Assembly (NCBI RefSeq): GCF_033542235.1
Contig: NZ_JAWRCU010000024.1
Coordinates: 1 to 64,000, forward strand
Direction: 5' to 3'
Length of the DNA: 64,000 nucleotides
Origin: JAWRCU01 sp033542235
Lineage (GTDB): Bacteria; Pseudomonadota; Alphaproteobacteria; Rhizobiales; Rhizobiaceae
Positions 43,522 through 52,610 of the stretch are shown here, in pieces. The notes beneath the pieces are model-generated. The model ran no database searches. It was not told the origin of the DNA and saw only the letters and a program-made list of their open reading frames with translations. Made by a program: the position numbers and the translations under genes. Positions within the stretch are counted from its first letter, which is position 1; each line of letters opens with the position of its first letter.

Positions 43522-44616
43522 GTGACCAATCACCTCATTTTCGTCGGCACACTCAATCGCGAAGCACCCTATTTCCAGGGTGCGCGCGGGGTCGGGCTCT
43601 CCGTCTACGCGTTTGATGATGTGACACTGGCCTCGACGAAGCTCGCCGAAACCAGCGATATCGACAACCCGACCTTCCTGTCCGTTACGCCGGATGGAAC
43701 GCACATCTATGCCAATTCGGAGGTGTTTGGCTGGCGCGAGGGGACGGTCTCGGCATACCGCTTCGACCGGGAGACCAATGCACTCACCTATATCAACAAG
43801 CAGCCTGCGCTCGGCAGCATCACCGCCCACAATACGCTCACACGTGACGGCACGAAGCTCCTGGTCGCCAACTACGGAATGGGCGAGGGTGGACCGGACC
43901 AGGCCGTCGCCGTCTACGGTATTCGCGCTGATGGGGGCCTGACGCCGCCGATCGCAAGCGTTGAGCATGAGGGTACCGGCCCGAATGCCGAGCGGCAGGA
44001 ACGCAGTCACGCTCACTCGGTCACCGAGGCCGTCGCCGGAAATCTCGCGATCGTCGCCGATCTCGGCATAGATTGCCTCGTCACCTACCGCATCGAAGCT
44101 GATGGCAGCCTGACACCTCTGCTCGAGACGGGCCTGAAGCCAGGTGCCGGCCCTCGCCATGTCGCGCTGCATCCCAACGGCAAATACGTCTTTGTCATGA
44201 ACGAGCTCGACTCGACCGTGGTCTCGCTGGCGCTCGACGCCGAGACCGGCGGCCTGGCTTTCATCGATGCCCAGCCCGCCGTGCCGGCCGAGGCGCGTGA
44301 GGGCAACCATTGCGCCGACATCCAGATCTCGCCGGACGGGAAATTCCTATACGGCTCGAACCGTGGCCACGATTCGATTGCGATCTTCGCGGTCGAGCAG
44401 GACACCGGAAAGCTCTCGCTGGTCGACTACACGCCCTGCGGCGGCGCCACGCCGCGCAATCTGGCGCTGACGCCATCCGGCAGCCACCTTTTCAGCGCCA
44501 ACCAGAATGCCGATCGCATCTCGATCTTCGCACGTGACCCGGCGAGCGGCCGGCTGACGGACACTGGCAGCGCCATCGAGATCGGCACGCCGATGTGCGT
44601 GCGCATTACGAGGTGA
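43522..44616 (+). CDS. Lactonase family beta-propeller protein
   Basis: A 364-residue seven-bladed propeller of the cycloisomerase 2/Pgl family (COG2706). The repeated blade motif is seen as LSVTPDGTHIYANSE, VALHPNGKYVFVMNE, IQISPDGKFLYGSNRG and LALTPSGSHLFSANQ. Some members are 6-phosphogluconolactonases, others act on different sugar lactones. The GTG start at 43522 is preceded by GGGAGGGATC. No sugar operon adjoins it directly, so the substrate is open. Confidence 0.83.
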   Translation: MTNHLIFVGTLNREAPYFQGARGVGLSVYAFDDVTLASTKLAETSDIDNPTFLSVTPDGTHIYANSEVFGWREGTVSAYRFDRETNALTYINKQPALGSITAHNTLTRDGTKLLVANYGMGEGGPDQAVAVYGIRADGGLTPPIASVEHEGTGPNAERQERSHAHSVTEAVAGNLAIVADLGIDCLVTYRIEADGSLTPLLETGLKPGAGPRHVALHPNGKYVFVMNELDSTVVSLALDAETGGLAFIDAQPAVPAEAREGNHCADIQISPDGKFLYGSNRGHDSIAIFAVEQDTGKLSLVDYTPCGGATPRNLALTPSGSHLFSANQNADRISIFARDPASGRLTDTGSAIEIGTPMCVRITR

Positions 44617-44720
44617 TCGGCTCGGGTGACTGAGCGTGCGCTTCAATTCGGTTGACGCGGCCTTTATGCCGCAAGGCTATTTAGACCCGCGGCGGAATAT
44701 CAACGGCTAAGGTTTGACTG

Positions 44721-44780
44721 TCGGCGCTGCCCCGCATCTGCCTGCCAGCACCTTCTCCCCGTAGAACGCAGGGGTCTCCG
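44721..44780. repeat. Half copy of the TTCTCCCC palindromic repeat
   Basis: GTCGGCGCTGCCCCGCATCT is followed by GCCTGCCAGCACCTTCTCCC and CGTAGAAC, matching one arm of the repeats at 4373-4499 and 11640-11815. The opposite arm is missing, and the sequence runs into the AraC remnant. It looks like a repeat cut by a rearrangement. Confidence 0.6.
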
Positions 44781-44812
44781 GGGAAAATTATGCATAGGCG
44801 AAGCTCATCTGA

Positions 44813-45115
44813 TGGGGCGAGCCATTTGATGGCAAGCTCCGTGAGGCCATGAATGAGCTCTTGTCGCATGAGGTCGGCATGGGAGCGATGACGGCATCAC
44901 TTTTGAAACAGGTCATCATCGCATTGGCGCGGCGCTCGCTGAAATCATCGCAGAGCTGGACGGACCGTTTCTCCATCCTTGCCGACCGCCAGATCACGCG
45001 GGCGTTCGCCGACACATGCACGGCACAGCGAGCGACATCATGCGTCGCGGCGCAGAAGGGTTCTGGCTACACTATCGACAATAATCAAGGCACGGCGGTG
45101 CGACAGCCCGCCTGA
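44813..45115 (+). pseudogene. AraC-family regulator remnant
   Basis: A frame just after a TGA reads EPFDGKLREAMNELLSHEVG and then AMTASLLKQVIIALARRSL and DRFSILADRQITRAFADT. This matches the region between the cupin_6 domain and the DNA-binding domain of AraC regulators, where EPFDxxGPLREAFDELL, MAxALLKQVLVxLLRR and RFSMLxDPQIARAFADM are usual. The N-terminal cupin and the C-terminal helix-turn-helix are absent or unreadable, so it is a fragment. Such regulators often flank oxidoreductase genes like those that follow. Confidence 0.6.
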
Positions 45116-45400
45116 CATATGTGCGCCACAGCAGCTCTCAGCGATGGAGCCGCTGATCAGACTGGCGTCGACGATCACCACGTCGTGAAACTACCTGGTC
45201 AGAGATTTTGGACCTGTGCGCCCGAATTCTCCGGGAGACCACGCATGCACGGCTCGATGCAAAACGCGGCACCAGTGATCAACCAGGCTCCCGGGGCAGA
45301 ATGCTCCGGCTGGCATGTTCACCAACACAGGAAAGATGTCGAACGGGCTTTCAGCGCTACATTTCCGCCGAGGATACAAACGACCAAGGAGAAAACTCCC

Positions 45401-46318
45401 ATGAAGGCGATCGTTGTGACGGACCAGGCTGCGGGGACGGCCGGGATGAAGCTGGTGGAGCGGCCCGAGCCGCAGGCAGCGATAAACGACGTCGTCGTTC
45501 AGGTTCATGCGTCGGGATTCACCTCGGGTGAGCTGACGTGGCCCTCGACCTGGACCGATCGCCTCGGCCGTGACCGGACCCCGTCGATCCCCGGGCAGGA
45601 ACTGGCCGGAGTGGTCACCGCCCTCGGCTACGGCACGACGGGGCTGTCTGTGGGACAGCGAGTGTTCGGCCTCTCGGACTCGTATCGCGGCGGCACCCTG
45701 GCGGAGTACGCGGCCATCGAGGCACGCAACCTTGCGCCGCTGCCGGGCGACGTCGACTTCACGGTGGGCGCGAGCGTGGCGATGCCAGGCCTGACTGCGT
45801 GGCAGGGACTATTCGAGCATGGCCGTCTTCGGGCAGGGCAGAGCGTCCTCGTGCACGGAGCGGCCGGCGCGGTCGGGTCGATGGTGACGCAGATCGCACG
45901 AGAGTTCGGCGCCTACGTCATCGGCACCGGACGCGCCGCCGACCGTCAGAAGGCGCTCGACTTCGGCGCGCAGGAATTCGTCGACCTCGAGAACGACGTC
46001 CTCGAAGACGCCAGCGGAGTGGACCTGGTTTTCGACGTTATCGGCGGCGACATCGCGAAGCGGTCCGCAGGCGTGATCCGGGCCGGAGGAACACTGGTGA
46101 CCATCGCCGGCCCGGCGGAGGCGCGTCCCGCCGACGGACTGGCCATCGACTTTGTCCTGGTAGCCGATCGCGTCCAACTGGGCGAGATCATCCAGCGCGT
46201 GCGGGACGGACGACTGCGGACGAACATCGGCAACATCGCGACCCTCGACGATGCCGTCGCCGCGTTCAATCGGACCGAGCGGATCAGCGGGAAGACGATC
46301 ATCCGCGTTCGTCCGTGA
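45401..46318 (+). CDS. NADPH-dependent quinone-oxidoreductase-like MDR protein, copy 1
   Basis: A 305-residue zinc-free medium-chain reductase of the zeta-crystallin group. The GroES-like N-terminal domain holds PGQELAGVVTALG and the Rossmann motif LVHGAAGAVGSMVTQ lies around residues 150-164. The Cys/His ligands for zinc are not present. It starts at the ATG at 45401 after CCAAGGAG. The open frame from 45119 lacks homology and is not included. It is the first of a tandem pair next to an AraC remnant. Confidence 0.85.
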   Translation: MKAIVVTDQAAGTAGMKLVERPEPQAAINDVVVQVHASGFTSGELTWPSTWTDRLGRDRTPSIPGQELAGVVTALGYGTTGLSVGQRVFGLSDSYRGGTLAEYAAIEARNLAPLPGDVDFTVGASVAMPGLTAWQGLFEHGRLRAGQSVLVHGAAGAVGSMVTQIAREFGAYVIGTGRAADRQKALDFGAQEFVDLENDVLEDASGVDLVFDVIGGDIAKRSAGVIRAGGTLVTIAGPAEARPADGLAIDFVLVADRVQLGEIIQRVRDGRLRTNIGNIATLDDAVAAFNRTERISGKTIIRVRP

Positions 46319-46359
46319 GCGACACGCGCCCATCGACAATGACCAAGGAGACAATTCCC

Positions 46360-47277
46360 ATGAAGGCAATCGTGGTGACGGATCAGGCTTTGGGAATGGC
46401 CGGGATGAAGCTGGCCGAGCGGCCCGAGCCGCAGGCAGCGATAAACGACGTCGTTGTTCGGGTTCATGCGTCAGGGTTCGTCCCGACAGAGCTGGCCTGG
46501 CCTTCGACCTGGACCGATCGCCTCGACCGTGACCGGACGCCGACGATCCCCGGACACGAGCTGGCCGGGGTAGTCACCGCGCTCGGCTATGGCACGACAG
46601 GGCTGTCGGTCGGACAGCGGGTGCTTGGCCTCACGGACTGGTATCGCGATGGCACCCTGGCGGAGTACGCGGCCGTCGAGGCACGCAACCTCGCGCCGCT
46701 GCCGGGCGACGTCGACTTCACGGTGGGCGCGAGCCTGCCGATCTCTGGACTGACCGCATGGCAGGGATTGTTCGATCACGGCCGCCTTCGGGCGGGTCGG
46801 AGCATTCTCGTACACGGCGCTGCCGGCGCAGTCGGGTCGATGGTGACGCAGCTAGCACGAGAGGCAGGCGCCTACGTCATCGGGACCGGGCGCTCCGCCG
46901 ACCGCCAGACGGTGCTCGACTTTGGCGCGCAGGAGTTCGTCGACCTCGAGAACGACGCCCTGGAAGACATCGGCGAAGTCGATCTGGTGTTCGATGTCAT
47001 CGGCGGTGACATCGGGAAGCGGTCCGCCGGCATGGTTCGAGCGGGAGGAACGCTGGTGTCCGTCGTCGGTCCACCGGAGGCGCGGCCCGCCGACGGCCTG
47101 GCGGTCGACTTCGTTGTCGAGTCCGACCGTGCGCAACTGAGTGAGATCGTCCAGCGGGTGCGGGACGGAAGACTGCGGACGAATATCGGCAACATCGCGA
47201 CCCTCGACGATGCCGTCGCCGCCTTCAATTCGACCGAGCGACGCAAGGGAAAGACGATCATCCGCGTCCGTCCGTGA
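46360..47277 (+). CDS. NADPH-dependent quinone-oxidoreductase-like MDR protein, copy 2
   Basis: A 305-residue tandem paralogue of the preceding gene, 41 bases downstream. Walker-like NADPH loop LVHGAAGAVGSMVTQ and PGHELAGVVTALG are conserved. Differences cluster in the putative substrate region (FVPTELAW for FTSGELTW, SLPISGL for SVAMPGL, GLTDWYRDG for GLSDSYRGG), hinting at altered specificity. The two are probably co-transcribed. Confidence 0.85.
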   Translation: MKAIVVTDQALGMAGMKLAERPEPQAAINDVVVRVHASGFVPTELAWPSTWTDRLDRDRTPTIPGHELAGVVTALGYGTTGLSVGQRVLGLTDWYRDGTLAEYAAVEARNLAPLPGDVDFTVGASLPISGLTAWQGLFDHGRLRAGRSILVHGAAGAVGSMVTQLAREAGAYVIGTGRSADRQTVLDFGAQEFVDLENDALEDIGEVDLVFDVIGGDIGKRSAGMVRAGGTLVSVVGPPEARPADGLAVDFVVESDRAQLSEIVQRVRDGRLRTNIGNIATLDDAVAAFNSTERRKGKTIIRVRP

Positions 47278-47344
47278 GCGACGCGCGCCCATCGATGCAC
47301 GAGGCCCGCCGGCGCTGTCCAGATCGGCCGGCGTGGTTTATGAG

Positions 47345-48358
47345 TCAGCCGGAACTCGGTGGGCAGACCGCGCAGCTGTTCCTCTCGACCAGGCGCGGCT
47401 GCAACAGGGTACGTTTTGGCTCTCCGGTGGGCGCTTTCAAACGGTCAAGCAAAACTCGCAAAGCCGTCCGCCCGACCTCTTCGATCGGCTGGGCTATGGT
47501 GGTTATCGGCGGCCAGGTGGTGGCAGCGTAGCGGATGTCGTCAAAGCCAATGATTGAAATCTGTTCAGGCGCGAGGCGTCCCCTTGCCCGCGTAGTCACC
47601 ATGGCGCCCATTGCCATAAGATCGTTGCAGGCGAACACTGCAGAGAGCGCTGGAACCCGGTCCAGAAGTTCCCCCATGGCGGCCAGGCCGCCTTCGAAAT
47701 GAAAATCGGCAGTGACCTCTGCGCGTGGATCGAGCGTGATCCCCGCTTCACGAAGCGCCTGCCGAAAGCCGCCCACACGCTGCGGGCTTGAGGTCGTATC
47801 GTTGGGGCCCGAGATCACCCCAAAACGCCTGTGGCCGAGTTCGAGCAAATATCGTCCAGCCAAATAGCCGCCCTGCCAATTGTCGACCAGAACCGCATCA
47901 ACTCTGGCGGAGGAGATTTCGCGGTCGATCAGGACTGTCGGCAAACCGAGGCGCAGCGCGCGCGTCAAACCCTCCGAGAAATTGGCCGACGCTGCAAAAA
48001 TCAACCCGTCTACCTTTCGCGAAAGCAGCACCGACAGGTACTTGTCCTCTTTCACGGTGCTGCCGTCAGAATTGCACAAGAACACCGTGTATCCCGCGTC
48101 GAAACCGGCGTTTTCGATTTCCCGGGCGAGATCGGCGAAGAACGGGTTGGAGTTGTCGGGCACGAGGAGACCGAGCGTCTTCGTCTCTCCGACCCTGAGG
48201 CCGCGGGCAATCGAATTCGGCCGGTAGCGCAGGCTCTCGATCGCCTCCCGCACGCGAGCCTCGGTCGCAGGATCGACGAAGCGCGTAGCGTTGATGACAT
48301 GTGAGACGGTGGTGGCCGAAACGCCTGCGTGGCGTGCTACATCGGATATTGTGACCAT
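47345..48358 (-). CDS. LacI-family transcriptional regulator
   Basis: A 337-residue repressor with an N-terminal LacI helix-turn-helix (MVTISDVARHAGVSATTVSH) and hinge (PNSIARGLR), then a periplasmic-binding-protein-like sensor domain. It begins 10 bases after the permease stop of the sugar ABC operon, so regulator and transporter share a transcript. The probable operator is the palindrome at 51977-51990 in front of the operon. Confidence 0.92.
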   Translation of the reverse strand: MVTISDVARHAGVSATTVSHVINATRFVDPATEARVREAIESLRYRPNSIARGLRVGETKTLGLLVPDNSNPFFADLAREIENAGFDAGYTVFLCNSDGSTVKEDKYLSVLLSRKVDGLIFAASANFSEGLTRALRLGLPTVLIDREISSARVDAVLVDNWQGGYLAGRYLLELGHRRFGVISGPNDTTSSPQRVGGFRQALREAGITLDPRAEVTADFHFEGGLAAMGELLDRVPALSAVFACNDLMAMGAMVTTRARGRLAPEQISIIGFDDIRYAATTWPPITTIAQPIEEVGRTALRVLLDRLKAPTGEPKRTLLQPRLVERNSCAVCPPSSG

Positions 48359-48367
48359 GAATATTCG

Positions 48368-49390
48368 CTAATAATCGAGGCGCCGGAGCAGCCGCTGGCG
48401 ATATGTGTCCAGAATGACAGCCAGCACGACAACCATGCCGATCACGATCGGCTTGAAGTTGTCGCCGACGCCCAGCAGTTGCAGGCCGGTGCTGAGCACC
48501 TGGAGAATACAGGCGCCGATCAGCGTGCCTATTATCGACCCTTGCCCGCCATTCAGGCTCGTGCCGCCGATGATGACGGCGGCGATTGCATTGAGCTCGT
48601 AGCCGACGCCGGCAATCGGGCTGCCCACGTTGAGCCGCAACAGATAGACGATCGCTGCAATGCCGGCGGTAAACCCGCTGATGGTGAAGGCAGCGATTTT
48701 GTAGAACGGCGGATTGTGGCCGGAAAGCCGGACAGCCTCGGCGTTGGTTCCGATGGCAAAGATAAGCCTGCCGAATACGGTGAAGCGGAGGACAAACCAT
48801 CCGACCAGAACGACCAGGATGGCGATCATGAAGATGGACGGCATGAACCCGCCGATGATCAGATTGCCGAAGTCGACGAAGGATTGCGGCAACCCGGTTA
48901 TCGTCGAGTTGTCGCTGATCACTCTTGCGGCGCCATGGGCGACATTGAGCATGCCGAGGGTGACGATGAAGGACGGGATGCGCCAGCGCTCCGATATCCA
49001 TCCGTTCAGAAAGCCGCAGACCGCCCCGGTCGCCGCGCAGGCAAACAGCGCCAACGGAACCGACTGGTAGGGAGACCACCCTTCCGCGGTCATGATCAGG
49101 GCACCCACGACCGTGCATAGGGCCAGGACCGATCCCACCGAGAGGTCGATGCCGCCAACCAGAATGACGAATGTCATCCCCGCGGCGAGCACTGTGTTGA
49201 TGGCAGTTTGAACGAAGATCTTGAGAAAATTCCCCGACGTGGCGAAGTAAGGCGCCTTGATGGAGAAGAATATCAGAATGAGCACCAGGGCGACCACGAC
49301 GCCGGCATCGCGGATCACGAACCGCCACAATTTGCTGGCCCGACGCTTCGCCACAGTCGGACTTGGCGTGTAGGCAGCGTCATCCGTCAT
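48368..49390 (-). CDS. Ribose-type sugar ABC transporter permease
   Basis: A 340-residue permease of the RbsC/BPD_transp_2 family with about nine membrane segments. Conserved blocks include TFVILVGGIDLSVGSVLAL near residue 75-93, GFLNGWISERWRIPSFIVTLG and the coupling region GRLIFAIGTNAEAVRLSG. It overlaps the ATPase stop by four bases (ATGA). The sugar is not identified; no kinase or isomerase accompanies it. Confidence 0.92.
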   Translation of the reverse strand: MTDDAAYTPSPTVAKRRASKLWRFVIRDAGVVVALVLILIFFSIKAPYFATSGNFLKIFVQTAINTVLAAGMTFVILVGGIDLSVGSVLALCTVVGALIMTAEGWSPYQSVPLALFACAATGAVCGFLNGWISERWRIPSFIVTLGMLNVAHGAARVISDNSTITGLPQSFVDFGNLIIGGFMPSIFMIAILVVLVGWFVLRFTVFGRLIFAIGTNAEAVRLSGHNPPFYKIAAFTISGFTAGIAAIVYLLRLNVGSPIAGVGYELNAIAAVIIGGTSLNGGQGSIIGTLIGACILQVLSTGLQLLGVGDNFKPIVIGMVVVLAVILDTYRQRLLRRLDY

Positions 49391-50892
49391 TGAATGTGCT
49401 CTTGGAATGCAAGCGAAAGAATCTTCTCCTGGTCGAACTCAGGACGCGCCAGTTCGCCGACGATCTTGCCCTTGGAAAACACCAGAATGCGGTGGCAGAC
49501 CCCGATCAATTCCGGGATTTCGGATGAAATCATCAAGATGCCCTTACCCTGCGCGGCCAGCATCCACAGCAGTTCATAGATTTCATGTTTTGCGCCGACG
49601 TCGACTCCTCTCGTCGGCTCGTCGAGTATGAGCATGTCCGATCCGCGGAACAACCATTTCGCCAGCACGATTTTTTGCTGGTTGCCCCCGGAGAGATGAC
49701 GAATGATCTGCTTGGTCGACTTGGCCTTCACGCGCAGCTTTCCGAACAGATCGGAGGCGAAACGGGCCTCGGCCGTCCGGTCAAGCAGTCCTACCCTGGC
49801 GACTTTTTGGGGGTCGGTGATCGTGATGTTGGCTTCGCAAGACAGGTCGAGAAGCAAGCCCTGCTCCTTTCGATCTTCCGTAGCAAGGCCCAGGCCGCTT
49901 TTTACGGCCATTTTCGGCGAACGCACTTCTGCCTTGTGGCCGGACAGCCAGACTTCCCCACCTGCCTTGGGATCCGCACCGAAAATGGCCCGCACGGTTT
50001 CGGTGCGACCGCTACCCACCAGTCCGGCCACGCCGACGATCTCGCCGCGACGAACATCGAAGCTGACCTCCGGGGCTCTGTTATTGCGTTTGAGATTCCT
50101 GACCCGGAGCAGTTCGTCCCCGAGTGCAACGTCTTCGCGAAACACGAGCTGATTTTCCATCCGCCGGCCGACCATGGTCCGGACGATGTCCTCGATCGCG
50201 AAGCCCTCGAGCGCCCGGGTCAGCATGAGCCGGCCATTGCGCAGCACTGTCACGCGGTCACCGATCTCGAAGATCTCATGCAGGCGATGCGAAATATAGA
50301 TGATCGTCACGCCCTTCGCCTTCAGGCGTTTGATGATCTGAAACAGCCGGTTGATCTCGGGCGGGGTCAGAGTTGCGGTCGGCTCGTCGAGGATGAGCAG
50401 CTTGCTTTCGTAGCCCAGTGCCTTTGCGATCTCGACGAGCTGCATCTGCGCGATTCCGAGCGCGCTGACCCTCAGCCGCGGATCGACGGAAAGGCCGACC
50501 TCCTCGAGGAGAGCCGAGGCTTTGGCGCGGAGCTTGCTTCGCTGCACCAGGCCATACTTGCTCGGCAACTTCTCCAGCATCAGATTCTCCGCGATGCTGA
50601 GGTGCTGCATCAGGTTCAGTTCCTGGTGCACCACTCGAATGCCCGCCGCTGAAGCTCCATGCGGCGATGACGGCCGGTAAGGCTGGCCCTCGAATCGGAT
50701 CTCGCCGTCGTCCGGCGCATATACTCCGGCAAGCAGCTTGATCAGCGTGGATTTGCCCGCTCCGTTTTCGCCCAGCAGGATATGTGTTTCGCCGCGGTTG
50801 ATCGACAGCGAGACGTCGCTCAACGCCACAGCGCCAGGGAACCTTTTGCCGACGGCATGGAGTTCAAGCAGTGGGTCGCCCGCTTCGCTCAT
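49387..50892 (-). CDS. Ribose-type sugar ABC transporter ATPase (double domain)
   Basis: A 501-residue tandem ATPase of the RbsA/MglA type. In the first half Walker A is GENGAGKST, with VSALGIAQMQLVEIAKALGY at the signature position and LLILDEPTATL as Walker B. The second half has a degenerate Walker A (GLVGSGRTE), signature HLSGGNQQKIVLAKWL and Walker B MLILDEPTRGV. It energises import with the permease and binding protein around it. Confidence 0.93.
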   Translation of the reverse strand: MSEAGDPLLELHAVGKRFPGAVALSDVSLSINRGETHILLGENGAGKSTLIKLLAGVYAPDDGEIRFEGQPYRPSSPHGASAAGIRVVHQELNLMQHLSIAENLMLEKLPSKYGLVQRSKLRAKASALLEEVGLSVDPRLRVSALGIAQMQLVEIAKALGYESKLLILDEPTATLTPPEINRLFQIIKRLKAKGVTIIYISHRLHEIFEIGDRVTVLRNGRLMLTRALEGFAIEDIVRTMVGRRMENQLVFREDVALGDELLRVRNLKRNNRAPEVSFDVRRGEIVGVAGLVGSGRTETVRAIFGADPKAGGEVWLSGHKAEVRSPKMAVKSGLGLATEDRKEQGLLLDLSCEANITITDPQKVARVGLLDRTAEARFASDLFGKLRVKAKSTKQIIRHLSGGNQQKIVLAKWLFRGSDMLILDEPTRGVDVGAKHEIYELLWMLAAQGKGILMISSEIPELIGVCHRILVFSKGKIVGELARPEFDQEKILSLAFQEHIQ

Positions 50893-50915
50893 GAGCTAAT
50901 TCAAACCAGGGGAGG

Positions 50916-50940
50916 GGAGCGCGAAAAGGGCTCGCGCTCC
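50916..50940 (-). other. Perfect hairpin between sugar-binding protein and ATPase genes
   Basis: GGAGCGCGA (50916-50924) and TCGCGCTCC (50932-50940) pair perfectly around a seven-base loop, in the 74-base gap after the binding-protein stop. No T run follows on the transcribed strand, so it is more likely an mRNA-stabilising stem than a terminator. Confidence 0.65.
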
Positions 50941-50966
50941 GCCGTTCGCTGCGTTGTGGGCCTGGG

Positions 50967-51947
50967 TCAGACGTTCGATGCCGTGATCAGCTTGACGTCA
51001 GTCTTCACCCAGCCGGTGAATTTCTCCCCGTTCAGTTCACGCAGGCCGTAGTCGATCCCCATTGCCGCCATCTGGGGGCCATACTGCTCGACGGTCGCAA
51101 GCATCTTGCCTTGCTTTATCAGCGGCTGCACTGCGGGAATGTTGTCGAAGCCGACCACCTTGATCTGCCCCGACTTGCCGGCGGCATCGAGAGCCTTCAC
51201 CACCCCCAGAGCCATGGAGTCATTAGCCGCCATCACGCCCTGGATATCGGGATACTGGGTCAGGAAGTTCGTCATCAGCGTATTGGCTTCCTCGGTTTCC
51301 CAATGCGCGGTCTTGCTGTCGAGCAGGGTCAGATTGCCTTGCTTGACGGAATCGTCGAACCCTAGCTTGCGCTGCTTGGCGTTGTCCGCTTCCGGATTGC
51401 CTTCCAGGATGACGACCTTGGCGCCCGGACCGAGCGCCTTCGCCAGCGCATCGCCGGCCATCTTGGCGCCGGCGCGGTTGTCCGGCCCAAAGAATGCCAG
51501 ATCGATGCCAGCCGCTTTCTTGGCCTCACTGTCGAGCTCAACGTCGATGTTGATGACGACGATGCCCGCTTTGACGGCTTTCGCCAGCGGCGTGACCATG
51601 GCCTTGGAATCGGCAGGCGCAACGACAATGACGTTGTAATTTTGGGTGATGAAGTTCTCTATCGCGTCGACCTGCGCGGCAAAATCGCGTTCATCCTTCA
51701 TGCCCACTGCCGCAAATTCGAACTTGTCGGCGTTCTTGGCCGCGTAAGCTTCGGCTCCGGCCTGCATCTGCTTGAAGAACTCATTGGCGAGGGACTTCAT
51801 CACCAGACCGACCTTGGGCTTGTCGGCCGCCATGGCCGGCAGAGCCAATCCAGCTAACGCCGCCGATACCGCGGCTCCCGAGATAAGGAGCTGACGGCGC
51901 GATAAGAAATGATGCGATGTGTGGTCCAAGAGAGTTGATTTTGACAT
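50967..51947 (-). CDS. Ribose-type sugar-binding periplasmic protein
   Basis: A 326-residue Peripla_BP_4 protein. The N-terminus has a twin-arginine-type signal (LSRRQLLISGAAVSAALAGL, processed after AMAA). GLVMKSLANEFFKQMQ is the first sugar-binding strand region and GVMAANDSMALGVVKAL the typical hinge-side motif. I start at the ATG at 51947, preceded by GGGAGGATACCTG. It is the first gene of the operon binding protein-ATPase-permease-LacI. Confidence 0.92.
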   Translation of the reverse strand: MSKSTLLDHTSHHFLSRRQLLISGAAVSAALAGLALPAMAADKPKVGLVMKSLANEFFKQMQAGAEAYAAKNADKFEFAAVGMKDERDFAAQVDAIENFITQNYNVIVVAPADSKAMVTPLAKAVKAGIVVINIDVELDSEAKKAAGIDLAFFGPDNRAGAKMAGDALAKALGPGAKVVILEGNPEADNAKQRKLGFDDSVKQGNLTLLDSKTAHWETEEANTLMTNFLTQYPDIQGVMAANDSMALGVVKALDAAGKSGQIKVVGFDNIPAVQPLIKQGKMLATVEQYGPQMAAMGIDYGLRELNGEKFTGWVKTDVKLITASNV

Positions 51948-51976
51948 CAGGTATCCTCCCAAACCGTCCACGCAAT

Positions 51977-51990
51977 CGTTTGCGCAAACG
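51977..51990. promoter_or_regulatory. LacI-type operator palindrome
   Basis: CGTTTGCGCAAACG is a perfect 14-base palindrome centred on a CG step, the form used by LacI/PurR-type repressors. It lies 30 bases before the first gene of the sugar ABC operon whose last gene encodes a LacI regulator, so autoregulation is likely. Confidence 0.8.
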
Positions 51991-52610
51991 TCAAAGCAGT
52001 AGAAATGTGAAGAGGCAGGGGGTCAAGAGAATTCGTTGGCTGCGTGGTTCGCGACCTCGCAGGCAACGTCGTTTGTGTCGATCCGACTGCCGCATCGGGA
52101 GCGGATCGGGGGGAGGCGGGCGGACCCTATCGGATTTGCGGCGCGGCAACTGCCAGGCTGGGCCCTCGACGAGAATGGCGGTGAAGTCGAGCCCCTTCAC
52201 TTCTGATGAGCGCTAGTGCCTGGCCGAACGGCTACGGGCTCCCTGACTGGACATGTTCCGGCACGGTCAAATTTTCCATCCAGCGAGTGTCGTAGTTGTC
52301 ACAGAAGCGTCCTCATCGGGCCAATTTTGAGATGTCGCGTTTGGGGCCGGAAGCGGACAGTCAGATAAGAGCAGCGGATGGCGGAAAGATGCCATTCCAA
52401 TTCCGACCTCGTTCCGGTCGTTAGGATTCAAGCACGCTACAACGCGAGTTGACCCAAATCGGACGCGATACCACCACAGAAACCACCCGAAATTGAGGTA
52501 AGCCGTTAAGAGACTATAGTTTGTTGTCCGTTATTCTCGGACGCGGTTTTACTGCGTGAGTTCGCGATGAGAAAGACGGTCGAAGGAAAGTTGCACGTTA
52601 GGCTGCTGCG
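51991..52610. other. 620-base stretch without recognised gene
   Basis: I see no protein-like frame, RNA gene or Mesorhizobium-type palindrome here. The GC-rich first half gives way to an AT-richer second half before the small membrane protein at 52611. It marks the transition into the scrambled accessory zone. Confidence 0.6.

Larger units (their letters stand above)
45382..47300. repeat. Tandem duplication of about 959 bases with reductase genes
   Basis: The two genes at 45401 and 46360 start exactly 959 bases apart, share the leader GACCAAGGAGA with an ATTCCC/ACTCCC end before the ATG, and share a GTCCGTGAGCGACACGCGCC-like tail after the stop. Both encode 305 residues differing at roughly 50 positions by eye, so the duplication is not recent. 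No mobile element borders the unit. Confidence 0.85.

Noticed and set aside
45119..45400. N-terminal extension of the first reductase
   Set aside because: It has no reductase homology and lacks the ribosome site that precedes the ATG at 45401; the tandem copy confirms the shorter start.
45191..45508. Minus-strand frame of about 105 codons before the reductase pair
   Set aside because: It overlaps the reductase start antisense, has no ribosome site and shows no recognisable domain.
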